Of a DNA stretch of 64,000 nucleotides, positions 9,401 through 19,200 are shown piece after piece. The DNA comes from Marinobacter salsuginis. GTDB taxonomy: Bacteria; Pseudomonadota; Gammaproteobacteria; Pseudomonadales; Oleiphilaceae. The stretch lies in NCBI RefSeq assembly GCF_009617755.1, contig NZ_BGZH01000005.1, forward strand, positions 110,086-174,085, written 5' to 3'. A program made the position numbers and the translations under genes. The notes under the pieces are model-generated. The model was not told the origin of the DNA and searched no databases. It saw only the letters and a program-made list of their open reading frames with translations. The number at the start of each line of letters is the position of its first letter. The first letter of the stretch is position 1.

Positions 9401-11476
9401 ATGACGTCACTGGATGACATACCGGTCACCCAGCTCAAGGGCGTAGGGAACGCCCTGGCGGAGAAACTCGCCAAGCTGGGTATCACCTCCCTGCAGGATC
9501 TGTTGTTCCATTTGCCCCATCGGTACGAAGACCGCACCCGTATCGTACCCATGGGAAGCCTTCGCATTGGCGATGTGGCGGTGGTTGAAGGGGAGGTGAT
9601 GAAAGCCGATCTCGTGATGGGGCGCAGGCGCAGCCTGCAGGTGACTCTGCGGGATAACAGCGGCTTCCTGGTGATGCGTTTTTTTCATTTCAACGCCGCC
9701 CAGAAGAACCAGCTGAGCGAGGGCGCCAGGGTTCGCTGCTTTGGCGAGGTTCGTCCGGGCCGTGCAGGTTATGAGTTTTACCACCCGGAATACCAGGTTA
9801 ATCCACCGCCTATGCCAGCTGAAGGTGAGGCTACCCTGACGCCGGTTTACCCACTGACCGAGGGGATTCAGCAGCCCCGGGTGCGCTCGCTGTGCCAGCA
9901 GGCCCTGGGCTATCTCCAGCGGTTCCCGATTCGCGACTGGCTGCCGGAGAATCTGCTGGCCGAGTACCAGTTGCCCGGAATCACCGACGCCGTGCAGCTT
10001 GTGCATTCCCCTCCTGCGAGCGCACCGGTAAATCTCCTGATGGAGGGGCGTCACCCGGCTCAGCAGCGCCTGGTAATGGAGGAGTTGCTGGCGCACCAAC
10101 TTAGCTTGCTTCAGGTACGCGAACAAATCCAGGCCAGGGAGGCGCTGCCACTTTTGCCCACGGGGGATCTGCCCGACCGTTTCCTGGATTCCCTGCCTTT
10201 CGCGCTCACCGGTGCCCAGCGTCATGTGCTGGCCGACATCCGTCAGGACCTGAGTCAGCCGCTGCCAATGCTCCGGCTTGTCCAGGGGGATGTTGGCTCC
10301 GGCAAGACCGTGGTGGCGGCGCTAGCCGCCTTGCAGGCCATTGGCGCCGGTGCCCAGGTGGCATTGATGGCGCCCACCGAAATCCTCGCTGAACAGCATT
10401 TCCAGAATTTCCGGGCCTGGCTGGAGCCACTCGGTATTCGCCTCGCCTGGCTATCCGGGAAGGTCAAGGGTAAGGCCCGGGCTGAAACACTGGACGCGGT
10501 CCAATCTGGCAATGCCACCGTGGTGATAGGCACCCATGCCTTGTTCCAGGAAGACGTCGAGTTTCACCGCCTTGCCCTGGTGATCGTGGACGAACAGCAT
10601 CGTTTCGGCGTACACCAGAGGCTGGCCTTGCGGGAAAAGGGCGTGGGTGGGTCGCTGGCACCCCACCAGCTGATCATGACGGCAACGCCGATTCCCCGAA
10701 CGCTGGCCATGAGCGCCTATGCAGACCTGGATACCTCAGTTATTGACGAACTTCCGCCGGGCAGAAAGCCGATAGAAACCATCGTGATTCCCGACAGCCG
10801 CAGGGAAGATGTGATTGAACGGGTTCGCAGCGCTTGCCGTGAAGGGCGACAGGCCTACTGGGTTTGCACTCTCATAGAAGAATCCGAAGCCCTGCAGTGT
10901 CAGGCGGCAGAGGTCACCGCTCAGGAGTTGGCCGAGCGATTGCCGGATCTGAAGGTGGGGCTGGTGCACGGGCGGCTAAAGGCTCAGGAAAAGGCGGCGG
11001 TGATGGAGCAGTTCAAGGTAGGCGAATTGGATCTGCTGGTTGCAACCACGGTTATTGAGGTGGGCGTGGACGTACCGAACGCCTCGCTGATTATCATTGA
11101 AAACCCTGAACGGCTTGGGCTGGCACAGCTGCATCAGCTTCGCGGTCGTGTTGGCAGGGGCGAGCAGGCCAGTTTCTGTGTGCTGATGTATCACCCGCCG
11201 TTGTCTGTGAATGGCAAGGCACGGCTACAGGCCCTGAGGGACAGTCAGGATGGCTTCTTCATCGCCGAGAAAGACCTGGAAATCAGGGGGCCGGGAGAGG
11301 TGTTGGGGACCCGGCAAACCGGTATGATGCAGTTTCGGCTGGCGGACTTTGAACGGGACAAGGGCTGGATCGAGCCGGTTCGGGAAATGGCGCCAGGCCT
11401 GATGGCTCATCCGGAGATTGTCGGCGCTCTGGTTCGACGTTGGCTTGGTGAAAGAACCCGTTACGGTGATGTGTAA
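9401..11476 (+). CDS. recG: ATP-dependent DNA helicase RecG
   Basis: 691-residue branched-DNA helicase that remodels stalled forks and Holliday junctions. The N-terminal wedge/OB region (VTQLKGVGNALAEKLAKLGI, LLFHLPHRYEDRT) is followed by helicase motifs: Walker A GDVGSGKT near residue 297, DEQHRFG near 396, TATPIPRTLAM, then VATTVIEVGVDVPNA and QLRGRVGRG. The length is standard. It is downstream of oxyR with an 8-base gap, probably one transcript. No sign of damage. Confidence 0.97.
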   Translation: MTSLDDIPVTQLKGVGNALAEKLAKLGITSLQDLLFHLPHRYEDRTRIVPMGSLRIGDVAVVEGEVMKADLVMGRRRSLQVTLRDNSGFLVMRFFHFNAAQKNQLSEGARVRCFGEVRPGRAGYEFYHPEYQVNPPPMPAEGEATLTPVYPLTEGIQQPRVRSLCQQALGYLQRFPIRDWLPENLLAEYQLPGITDAVQLVHSPPASAPVNLLMEGRHPAQQRLVMEELLAHQLSLLQVREQIQAREALPLLPTGDLPDRFLDSLPFALTGAQRHVLADIRQDLSQPLPMLRLVQGDVGSGKTVVAALAALQAIGAGAQVALMAPTEILAEQHFQNFRAWLEPLGIRLAWLSGKVKGKARAETLDAVQSGNATVVIGTHALFQEDVEFHRLALVIVDEQHRFGVHQRLALREKGVGGSLAPHQLIMTATPIPRTLAMSAYADLDTSVIDELPPGRKPIETIVIPDSRREDVIERVRSACREGRQAYWVCTLIEESEALQCQAAEVTAQELAERLPDLKVGLVHGRLKAQEKAAVMEQFKVGELDLLVATTVIEVGVDVPNASLIIIENPERLGLAQLHQLRGRVGRGEQASFCVLMYHPPLSVNGKARLQALRDSQDGFFIAEKDLEIRGPGEVLGTRQTGMMQFRLADFERDKGWIEPVREMAPGLMAHPEIVGALVRRWLGERTRYGDV

Positions 11477-11626
11477 AGCGTCCATCAAGGCCTCGAAAGC
11501 GTATGAAATCGTTCTGGAAATAGAGTTCAGTCAACCCCGGGGTCATTTCTTTACCCTATACTGAACTCAACATGATTTCCGCCATCGGGTAATCCGACGG
11601 AAAACAGCAATATTCGGGAGATTTTT

Positions 11627-12991
11627 ATGGAATTACCTGTCGCAGTTCAGCAGGCTCTGGGTGAGACCGCCGCGGGTGTATCCTTGAGGGATGTTAGCAC
11701 CGCCAGCCGAAAAGAACTGTTACGCATGGTCTTGCTGACTGATGAGCAAGGAAACTTTCAGGTGATTTGTCGCAAGGACGATCTGATTGATTTAGAACAG
11801 ATGAACAAGGAACTCGGGCGCGATCTACGTCTGATGAAGCGCAGGGAACAAGTGCGGGTGAGAGAACGGGCGGGCCTTAAAGCGCTTCCGGCATTGCCGT
11901 CATTGACCGGCTGGCCAACGCTTGTTGATGAGCGTGTAGATCAACTTTCTGCGGTTGCGTTGGAGCTTGGCGAACAAAACCTGGCGATGGTAATGCCCGC
12001 AGAGGACTTTCAGGCTCTGACAGCCAACGCCGATAGGCTTTCTCTTGCGGTCGCCCTGAAATCTATTTCCGTGAATTATGATGACCACGACAGAGATCGG
12101 GATCAATTCCATTCGGCCATCAAGAAATTCACCGGTCTGAGAATACAACAGCGACTGGAAGACACTCTTGAGCTGCCGCCGCTGCCGGAAACGGCCCAGC
12201 GGATTATCCATCTCAGGGTCAATCCGAACGCCGTCATGGGTGACCTCGTTGATATTGTCGAGAGTGACCCAAGCCTCGCAGCACAAGTGGTGAGCTGGGC
12301 ATCCTCTTCGTTCTATGCGGCGGCAGGCCAGGTAAAGTCAGTGCACGACGCCGTTTCCCGGGTGCTCGGTTTCGATCTGGTCATGAACCTGGCGATGGGC
12401 CTTTCTCTCGGGCGGGCACTAAAGCAGCCCCAGGATCACCCGGAGGGCTACGTTGATTACTGGCAGCAGGCAATCTGGCAGGCTCAGTCAGCGGGCATCC
12501 TGGCCAGCATGATGCCTCGTGGTGAGCGACCAGTGTTCGGCCTTGCCTACCTCGGCGGACTGCTCCATAACTTCGGTCATCTGGTTCTTGCACAGGTGTT
12601 CCCACCCCATTTCAAGCTGGTGTGCCGGTCACTGGAAGTAAATCCCGATATTGATTCTTCGGTTATCGAGCACTATCTGCTTGGCATTACCCGGGAACAG
12701 ATCGCCGCCCAGCTGATGGAGAACTGGGGCATGCCGGACGAGGTTACCCTGGCGATCCGCTATCAGAAGAACTCCTCGTACGATGGCAGTCACAGCGTCT
12801 ATGCCAGGTTGCTGTGGTTGGGCCGTCAGTTGCTAACGGCCAGGGGCGTGGCTCTGGGCGCGGGAGAGGAAGTCAGTCAGGGGTTTTATGATGGGCTCGG
12901 GCTCGATCGGGCGCAGGTTGAAGAACAGTTTGATGAACTGGTTAACAGCAAGGACAGTGTGATGGCCATGGCCGGCATGATGAGCCAGTAG
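11627..12991 (+). CDS. YbaK-like deacylase domain fused to HDOD domain
   Basis: 454 residues with two parts. Residues 1-150 resemble the YbaK/aminoacyl-tRNA editing fold (GLKALPALPSLTGWPTLVDERV). From about 165 to 370 is an HDOD domain (LPPLPETAQRIIHLRVNPNA, IVESDPSLAAQVVSWASSSF, GLAYLGGLLHNFGHLVL). HDOD is a degenerate HD fold that usually acts in signalling without hydrolase activity. The fused architecture occurs in Pseudomonas and relatives, with no well-defined role that I know of. A long inverted repeat (GAGTTCAGT 11523-11531 with ACTGAACTC 11560-11568) lies in its leader and might be regulatory. Confidence 0.82.
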   Translation: MELPVAVQQALGETAAGVSLRDVSTASRKELLRMVLLTDEQGNFQVICRKDDLIDLEQMNKELGRDLRLMKRREQVRVRERAGLKALPALPSLTGWPTLVDERVDQLSAVALELGEQNLAMVMPAEDFQALTANADRLSLAVALKSISVNYDDHDRDRDQFHSAIKKFTGLRIQQRLEDTLELPPLPETAQRIIHLRVNPNAVMGDLVDIVESDPSLAAQVVSWASSSFYAAAGQVKSVHDAVSRVLGFDLVMNLAMGLSLGRALKQPQDHPEGYVDYWQQAIWQAQSAGILASMMPRGERPVFGLAYLGGLLHNFGHLVLAQVFPPHFKLVCRSLEVNPDIDSSVIEHYLLGITREQIAAQLMENWGMPDEVTLAIRYQKNSSYDGSHSVYARLLWLGRQLLTARGVALGAGEEVSQGFYDGLGLDRAQVEEQFDELVNSKDSVMAMAGMMSQ

Positions 12992-13017
12992 CAGACAGCC
13001 TTTTCCAGGCTCTTACC

Positions 13018-13042
13018 AAAAAAAGCCGGCCCCAAGGCCGGC
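13018..13042 (-). terminator. Intrinsic terminator on the minus strand
   Basis: GCCGGCC (13025-13031), loop CCAA, GGCCGGC (13036-13042). On the minus strand it is followed by seven T. It ends a leftward transcript, either the DUF2489 mRNA or a separate small RNA. Confidence 0.85.
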
Positions 13043-13134
13043 AAGCTCACCCGCTTTATTGCAGTGTCGTCCAAACTTATCAGGAGAAAACAACGTTAGG
13101 TGGCACCTTCCGCAGATGATAGGTGCGTCCCTGT
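13018..13134 (-). ncRNA. Candidate small RNA in the 335-base gap before the DUF2489 gene
   Basis: The gap 12992-13326 has no plausible protein gene. On the minus strand it holds a TTGACT box (13166-13171) and a TCTAAA box (13141-13146), though with a long 19-base spacer. About 117 bases downstream is the strong terminator at 13018-13042. Between them the sequence can fold: GAAAAC pairs with GTTTTC around an inner GCACCT/AGGTGC hairpin with GGA in its loop. I do not recognise a family. It could also be only the 3' untranslated end of the DUF2489 gene. Confidence 0.35.
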
Positions 13135-13326
13135 TTTCAATTTAGACCCTGATAGAAAAAAGAAAAGTCAACAGTTGTAACTGTGAAGGAATGAGCAGGG
13201 TGTCAGTTTTTCGAATCTACAGAACCTTTTGATTTGCTGAACTAAAATATCTGTTTTACCACTATTCGAGTTACAAAATGTTACAAAAATGAGGTCTGAC
13301 CAGTTGCTGCGAGCGCGTAACTGCGG

Positions 13327-13782
13327 TCAAAAAGAATGGTGTCGGACAGCCGTTGCCGCTCTGCGAATCTCGTCGGCGTGTTTCTGCTCAACCTCAAATC
13401 GTTCCTTGTCCATTTTATCCACGAACTTCGTTTCCGTTGCCTGACGGGCCCGATGGGTGGGCATGTGCTGCAGTTGGTCGTGTACTTCCTGAAAAATCCT
13501 GAAGGGCGCCTGATCCAACAACTCCGGGGCAATGTGGTCGAGGAGGCCCTTTAGCCTGAGGCAGGCTTCCGAGTATTCGATCTGGTCCTCTTCAACCGCC
13601 ATAGCGATGACCCGGATACTGCGGATCATGTCTTTTCTGCGGTTGGTCTGGAACTCCTCCGCCTTGGCCTGCCGCTTGCGGCTTTCCGAGAGCAATCCTA
13701 TTTGACGGCGGATAAACACCAGCAAAAGGATAATGGCGACCAGGCCAGCGATGATCAGACTCCATTGCAGCCACTGGGGCAT
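13327..13782 (-). CDS. DUF2489 membrane-anchored protein
   Basis: 151 residues. A single N-terminal membrane helix (about residues 6-26, WSLIIAGLVAIILLLVFI) is followed by a charged, probably helical cytoplasmic part. The pattern of MIRSIRVIAMAVEEDQIEYSEACLRLKGLLD fits the DUF2489 family found in Pseudomonas and Marinobacter. Function is unknown. It is 19 bases downstream of the molybdopterin oxidoreductase on the same strand, so the two may share a transcript, but nothing ties them functionally. Confidence 0.75.
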   Translation of the reverse strand: MPQWLQWSLIIAGLVAIILLLVFIRRQIGLLSESRKRQAKAEEFQTNRRKDMIRSIRVIAMAVEEDQIEYSEACLRLKGLLDHIAPELLDQAPFRIFQEVHDQLQHMPTHRARQATETKFVDKMDKERFEVEQKHADEIRRAATAVRHHSF

Positions 13783-13801
13783 TATCGACTCCTTTTTTGA
13801 A

Positions 13802-16096
13802 TCAAGCCCGTTTGCGTTGGCGCTCCGGGCGCCAGACTTTCACACTGACGGGTTGCCCATTCAATACGGAAGTACCGGAGAGCGGATCAATATCGCCGTC
13901 GCTGAGCACATCGTTGATGCTGGCGCCAGCGTGGGCTGTTGCCACCGACTGGCCGGTGCCCTCCCGGTCATGGCCCCAGCCATGGGGAATGGACACCACG
14001 CCCGGCATGAGATCCTCGGTGATCTCGACCGGTAAAACAATCTGCCCGGATTCAGAGGCAATCTCGGCGGAGTCAGCCGCCTGCAAACCTAGGCGACTGG
14101 CATCCCTGGGGTGGATCATCAAAGTGCAACGGTCCTTGCCTTTTACCAGCCGCTGACTGTTGTGCATCCACGAGTTGTTGCTTCGGACATGGCGCCGGCC
14201 GATCAGTTGGAGGGAATCTCCTCCGGGAGCTGCCAGGGTATCGCGCAGCCTCCCGAGATCGTCAAGGTAGCGCCTGGGGGCAAGGTTGATCTTGCCGTCG
14301 CGTGTAAACAGCCGCTCTGGCAGGGATGGTCGCAGCGGCCCGAGATCGACCCCATTCGGATTATCCTTCAGGGCGCTCAAGGATAGTCCTTTGGGTAGTT
14401 CGTCCCAGTGGCGGTTCAGGGGGCTGAGTTTGGCCAGGCCACGAAGCGGGTTTCGCTTCGGCAGGATGTCAATGGCGAGATCAACCGCGGGCTGCACAAA
14501 GCCCCGGGCGCGTCCGGCATCAGCGCCATAGGGACCTGAGCGCAACAGCAGATCAAGAATGGGATCGGGGCCAATCTGTTTGAAAGCGCGCCAGCCCAGC
14601 TCCGTGCGCATGGGGAGCTTCCCGCCTTTCTGGAGCTTTTCCAGCCGATGGGCCAGTTCCAGCAAGATCTGCCAGTCATGGCGGGTGTCCGGGCCGGCAT
14701 CGAACAGTGCTTCGCTGTATTTGGCGAAATTGCGCACCGCAAACATGCTGAAAATCAGGTCGTAGTGGCTGCGTTCCAATGCCGCTGTTGGCGGCAGAAT
14801 GATATCGGCATGACGGGTAGTTTCGTTCAGGTAATAGTCCACCGATACCATGAAGTCGAGGCCGGTGAGAGCCTCTTCCAGGCGTCGCCCGTTAGGGCTG
14901 GAAAGCACCGGGTTGCCGGCAACGGTGACAAAGGCTCGGATCTGCCCTTCACCGGGTGTCAGCATCTCATCGGCCATGGTGCTGGCAGGATACTCACCGG
15001 CGAACTCAGGCAACCCCTTGACGCGGCTGTGGCGTTTGCCGAAGTGGCCTTTTTGACCGGCCATGGCGCCGAGTTCCACCAGATCGATCGCCGGTTGCGA
15101 AAACAGAACTCCGCCCGGCAGATCCAGTTTCCCGGTCAGGATATTAAGGCAGTAGGCCAGCCAGGTAGCCACACCGCCAAACGTCTGGGTGCTGGTGCCC
15201 ATCCGGGTATACAGGGCCGCCTTCCGGGTATTGGCCAGTTGCCTGGCCAGCGCCCGGATGTCCTCTGCGGAGATGCCGGTGGGCTCACTGACGGCCTCGG
15301 GGGTGAAGCTGAGGGCGGCCAGACGCAGAAGGTCTACGTCCTTCACCAAGCGCTCGGCCGGTCCAGGATCCACCAACCCTTCTTCAAACAATGTATGCAC
15401 CATAGCCATCAGCATCAGGGCATCGCTTCCGGGCCGGATGAAATGGAACTCGTCGGCCAGCTTCGCGGTCTCGGTGCGGCGCGGGTCAACCACGATCATC
15501 CTGCCTCCGCGCTGTTTCAGGGCCTTGAGCCGTCCTCGAAAGTCCGGAACGGTCATCAGGCTACCATTGGATGCCATGGGATTGGCGCCAATGCAGATAA
15601 ACAGATCCGTGTGATCGATGTCGGGAATGGGAAACAGAACCTGGTGCCCGAACATCTCCAGGCTGGCCAGCATGTGAGGTAGTTGATCGTTCGAGGTTGC
15701 CGAGAACCGGTTCTGTGTTCCGATTGCCCGCAGCAACGGCATGGTGGCAACCAGAGATCCGTGGTTGTGGACATTCGGGTTGCCCAGATAGACGCCGATG
15801 CTGTTGCGACCGTGGTCCTGACGGGTCTGGTGGAGTTTTTCGGCGACCAGATCAAAGGCCTCGGCCCATTCCATTTCCTGCCAGCCGCTCTGGGTCTTCC
15901 GGACCGGCTTTTTCAAGCGGTCCGGATCCTCGTGCAGGTCTTGCAACGCAACCGCCTTCGGGCAGATATGTCCCCGACTCAGTGGATCATTTTCATCACC
16001 CTTGATGGATGCTATCCGACCGTCCTCCAGTTCGATTGCGACACCGCACATGGCCTCGCAAAGGTGACAGGTACGATAGTGGGTGCCGTTTTCCAT
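13802..16096 (-). CDS. Molybdopterin-dependent oxidoreductase, orphan catalytic subunit
   Basis: 764 residues of the DMSO reductase/formate dehydrogenase superfamily. A [4Fe-4S] cluster site is formed by Cys10, Cys13, Cys17 and Cys45 (CHLCEAMC, then HICPKA). Bis-MGD binding blocks follow: FICIGANPMASNG, MIVVDPRRTETAKLAD and a C-terminal molydopterin dinucleotide-binding domain (SIPHGWGH). No Tat signal is seen, so it is likely cytoplasmic. Where relatives such as NapA carry the Mo-ligating Cys, this protein reads SNDQLPHMLAS, with no Cys or selenocysteine. No electron-transfer subunit or maturation gene is adjacent. The substrate is unknown; a formate dehydrogenase label would be unsafe. Confidence 0.85.
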   Translation of the reverse strand: MENGTHYRTCHLCEAMCGVAIELEDGRIASIKGDENDPLSRGHICPKAVALQDLHEDPDRLKKPVRKTQSGWQEMEWAEAFDLVAEKLHQTRQDHGRNSIGVYLGNPNVHNHGSLVATMPLLRAIGTQNRFSATSNDQLPHMLASLEMFGHQVLFPIPDIDHTDLFICIGANPMASNGSLMTVPDFRGRLKALKQRGGRMIVVDPRRTETAKLADEFHFIRPGSDALMLMAMVHTLFEEGLVDPGPAERLVKDVDLLRLAALSFTPEAVSEPTGISAEDIRALARQLANTRKAALYTRMGTSTQTFGGVATWLAYCLNILTGKLDLPGGVLFSQPAIDLVELGAMAGQKGHFGKRHSRVKGLPEFAGEYPASTMADEMLTPGEGQIRAFVTVAGNPVLSSPNGRRLEEALTGLDFMVSVDYYLNETTRHADIILPPTAALERSHYDLIFSMFAVRNFAKYSEALFDAGPDTRHDWQILLELAHRLEKLQKGGKLPMRTELGWRAFKQIGPDPILDLLLRSGPYGADAGRARGFVQPAVDLAIDILPKRNPLRGLAKLSPLNRHWDELPKGLSLSALKDNPNGVDLGPLRPSLPERLFTRDGKINLAPRRYLDDLGRLRDTLAAPGGDSLQLIGRRHVRSNNSWMHNSQRLVKGKDRCTLMIHPRDASRLGLQAADSAEIASESGQIVLPVEITEDLMPGVVSIPHGWGHDREGTGQSVATAHAGASINDVLSDGDIDPLSGTSVLNGQPVSVKVWRPERQRKRA

Positions 16097-16203
16097 GAGG
16101 AGGTGCTCCTGGCAGGTTGTTATTGTGTTGTCGCGGTTTCAATGTGAAACCAGATTAGCAGTAAATGACCGAGAGGGGGAATGACATGGGGTATCCTCCT
16201 TTG

Positions 16204-16234
16204 CAAAAAGGGCCAACCCGAAGGCTGACCCTTT
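16204..16234 (-). terminator. Terminator after the aupAB-like operon
   Basis: GGGCCAACC (16210-16218), loop CGAA, GGCTGACCC (16223-16231) with two wobble pairs. On the minus strand it is followed by TTTTT. It is placed just past the lipoprotein gene. Confidence 0.82.
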
Positions 16235-16253
16235 GTGCGGACTCCAGAGCCCT

Positions 16254-19200
16254 TTAGTGGTCTTCTGGTATCTCTTTGACCGGGTTGGAGATGAAGTTGA
16301 GGTAGACGCCCTGTTCGGGAATCTGAAGAGGCAGATCAATCGTCACAATTTCACCACCGGGAACGCCCAGGGCTCGCGCCCGAACGTTGATGTCCACCAG
16401 ATTGGAGTTGCGTTGCTCAATCTGCATCCGGCCGTCATCGAAAAAGGTGATATTGCCTTCGAGTTCAAGCACAAATTCCCGGCCATAAAGATCGTGACGG
16501 CCCCCGAGAGGAATTTCCATGTCCGGTGCATCCAGCATCAGTTCCGCCCGGGTCTTGAATACCGGTTGGCCATTGTCGCCTTCGGTGATCACCCCGGGTA
16601 TCAGGCTGGAACGGCTGCAGGCCGGGCCCGAACACGCCGGATCGTCCTTGGCGTAGCGCATGCGGAGAACCTGGGTATTGGTAATGGATTCCTCCTGAAG
16701 TGGGATAAATCCAAAAACCCTGAGCTCTGTGAACACACTGATCGAAGTGGTCGCCAATTGCGTGGGATACAGGTTCACCAGAATCCCTTCATCGCCGGTT
16801 GGTTCATACACGCCAGGGCCAACCACCTCCGTGTTCAGGGCATAGGTTTGATAGATGAACTTGTCTTTCGGGCAACGCTCGCCGGTTTCGCAGCCAACCC
16901 GGGCATCGGCAGTACTGGCGACAATAACAGGCGGAGAAGCGGAGGCCTCGTTATTGCGCACCCTCAGTTTGGTTGAATTGGCTGAAGCGGCCCAACCGTC
17001 ATTGTCGCTGCCCTCGTGGGCGAAAGGCTCAAGACACTCCGGATTGGTATTTGAGTCGCAATCCACCAGGAAGTTTGCGTTGGTATCGCGAACGGGCAGG
17101 TTCCGCAGCGGTGTGAACACGCTGTCCAGCGGCTCTGTTCCAGTGAAATAGATCACCATGTCATCGGGACCGTTGTTGCTGCCGCCGTCATCCAGCCCTT
17201 CAAGCAGGTCGGTTTTCAGGGCTAATCCATCGCTGTCGCAAATCGAACCGTAGTTTCCGGCTGTGCAGGTACCGGCGTCTTCGGATGATTTCAGGGTGTA
17301 GCGGTAGTGTGCGCCAGGCTCCCAGGGCTGGTCCGGGTAGAAGCGGATCCGCTGAAGGTTTTTCTCAAGCCGACCAGGCACATCGCTTTCCAGGACTGTC
17401 ACCGAGCCATTCGGTTCCTGACTCACTTTTTCAACCATAAACGTGTCGCCGGGAACAATCGAATCCAGATCCATGGACTTTGAGAAGACCACGGTGATGG
17501 GGCGATCTGACGGCATGGTACTGACTGGTAGAATGTCTCCGACACCGCCATCCGAATAGCACTGCCCAAGTACGCCAGCGGAGAGGTCCAGAAGGCTGTG
17601 GTCGGTTTCGCATGGGTAGCCCGGATAGGTGGTCAGGGCCAGGGCAGGGCGTCTGGTTACGGAGGAGTCCCCGATGTCTTCCAGTGAAAACTGCAAGGGA
17701 GCGGTGGTGGCCGGGTTGCCGGCGAGATCGGTCAAACCATCAACAACGACTTCATAGTCGACTCCATGGCGAAGGCCACCGTCGGGATTTAGGATGATCG
17801 CCGTTCCGTCCAGCTTGGTCTCAAGTGCCTCGACGGGAACACCATCAGCGAACAGCGAGACGCCGGAATCAATGGAGTCCTTGGACAGGGGCTCGTCAAA
17901 GAAGAGAATGACCGGATCCCCCGGCCGCTGCATAGACTGGCGCGTGTCTGGAATGGCATTGTCGGGGCCGGGCATCCAACTGGACAGGCTCGGCGGTGTG
18001 CTGTCCAATTCACGGAGCATTTCGGCATCAAGTACCGAGTCGGCATCGGTCGCGGCCTGCAGGTGGAACGCGATGGTCGAGTCAGTGTACTCCTGCCCCA
18101 GAAGATTGGGCTCCACCATGCCGATGGCGTCGATGGTCAGTACACCATCCTGCACCAGGGCAATGCCGCGCAGCTCCACACCCATCAAATCCTGAGACAG
18201 CGCCGCATTGGGCTGTGCGTTTTCGGTGTTCATGGAGACATCCATAAACAACGTAATGTGCCTTGGTGCGTTGATGTCGTCGGTATAGGGGTTAGGGCTC
18301 AGGTAGCCCGAGGCATCTGAGAGCATGGTGACCTTGATGTTGCCGGTCGTCTGGAGTTGGCCGGTGGCGGCATCCAGAACCGGCACCTCCCCGCCCACGA
18401 GAACATCAAGACTGGTGCTGTTCAGCACGCTGCCGCGGGCAATGCGCAACGGCAGTGCTTCATCGGCCCCGAACGCTGGTGCATAGGCCAGCTCCGCAAA
18501 CAGGTCGCCGGTCTGTTGGGATGGGCCGGCTTCACCTTGCAGTACGGAATTGAGAGTTACGCCGTTGATGACCTGTCCGTTCAGAACTGACCGGGCTGCG
18601 TCCTCTTCCACTGCACCTGACGCCAGGCCGGAGTCAACGGCCGATTGCTGCAGCACCACGGTGGGTCCGGTTTCTCTGGGCGTGAATGTAAACTCGTGAC
18701 TGAACCGATCGGTCTGCGGGGAGTTGAGGCTGGCCAGGTTTTCGAGTTGCAGCGTGTAGGTCTGGCTGGTATCCAGAACATCGTCCTTGCTGCCACATTC
18801 CCTGGGATCCTCTACCACGCAGGGATCCACGGTTATCCGGTTGCCTTTTACCCGAACCATCGCCGGGACTTCATCGCCGTTGCCATCGCGAAGCTGGATC
18901 GACCCGCCCAGGGCCTCCCACTCTGGGTGGACGGGATGGGTCATGGCCAACCGGAAGGTAGAGAAGTTCATGGCCTTGAACGGACCATCATTTGCCGGCA
19001 CCTGCCAGGCAATACCAAAATCCTCGGCTGAGTTGGTTGTGCTCGCCGGCCCGGAGAAGCCGCCCCGGGTCTCGAACTGGATGCCGGCGTCGCCCACCGC
19101 GTTGGGTGTGACTATTTGTCGACCGCCTTCGGCCACCAGGGGCTCGCTAAAGGTCACCGTGTACGCGCCGAGTTGGTCGAGCTCTGAGGTAGGGGACAGC

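Noticed and set aside
11523..11568. Terminator after recG
   Set aside because: The 9-base inverted repeat has a 28-base loop and no T run; a leader structure of the next gene is as likely, so it was only mentioned there.
14648..15682. A 344-codon plus-strand frame inside the molybdopterin oxidoreductase
   Set aside because: Antisense shadow of a conserved coding region with no recognisable domain.
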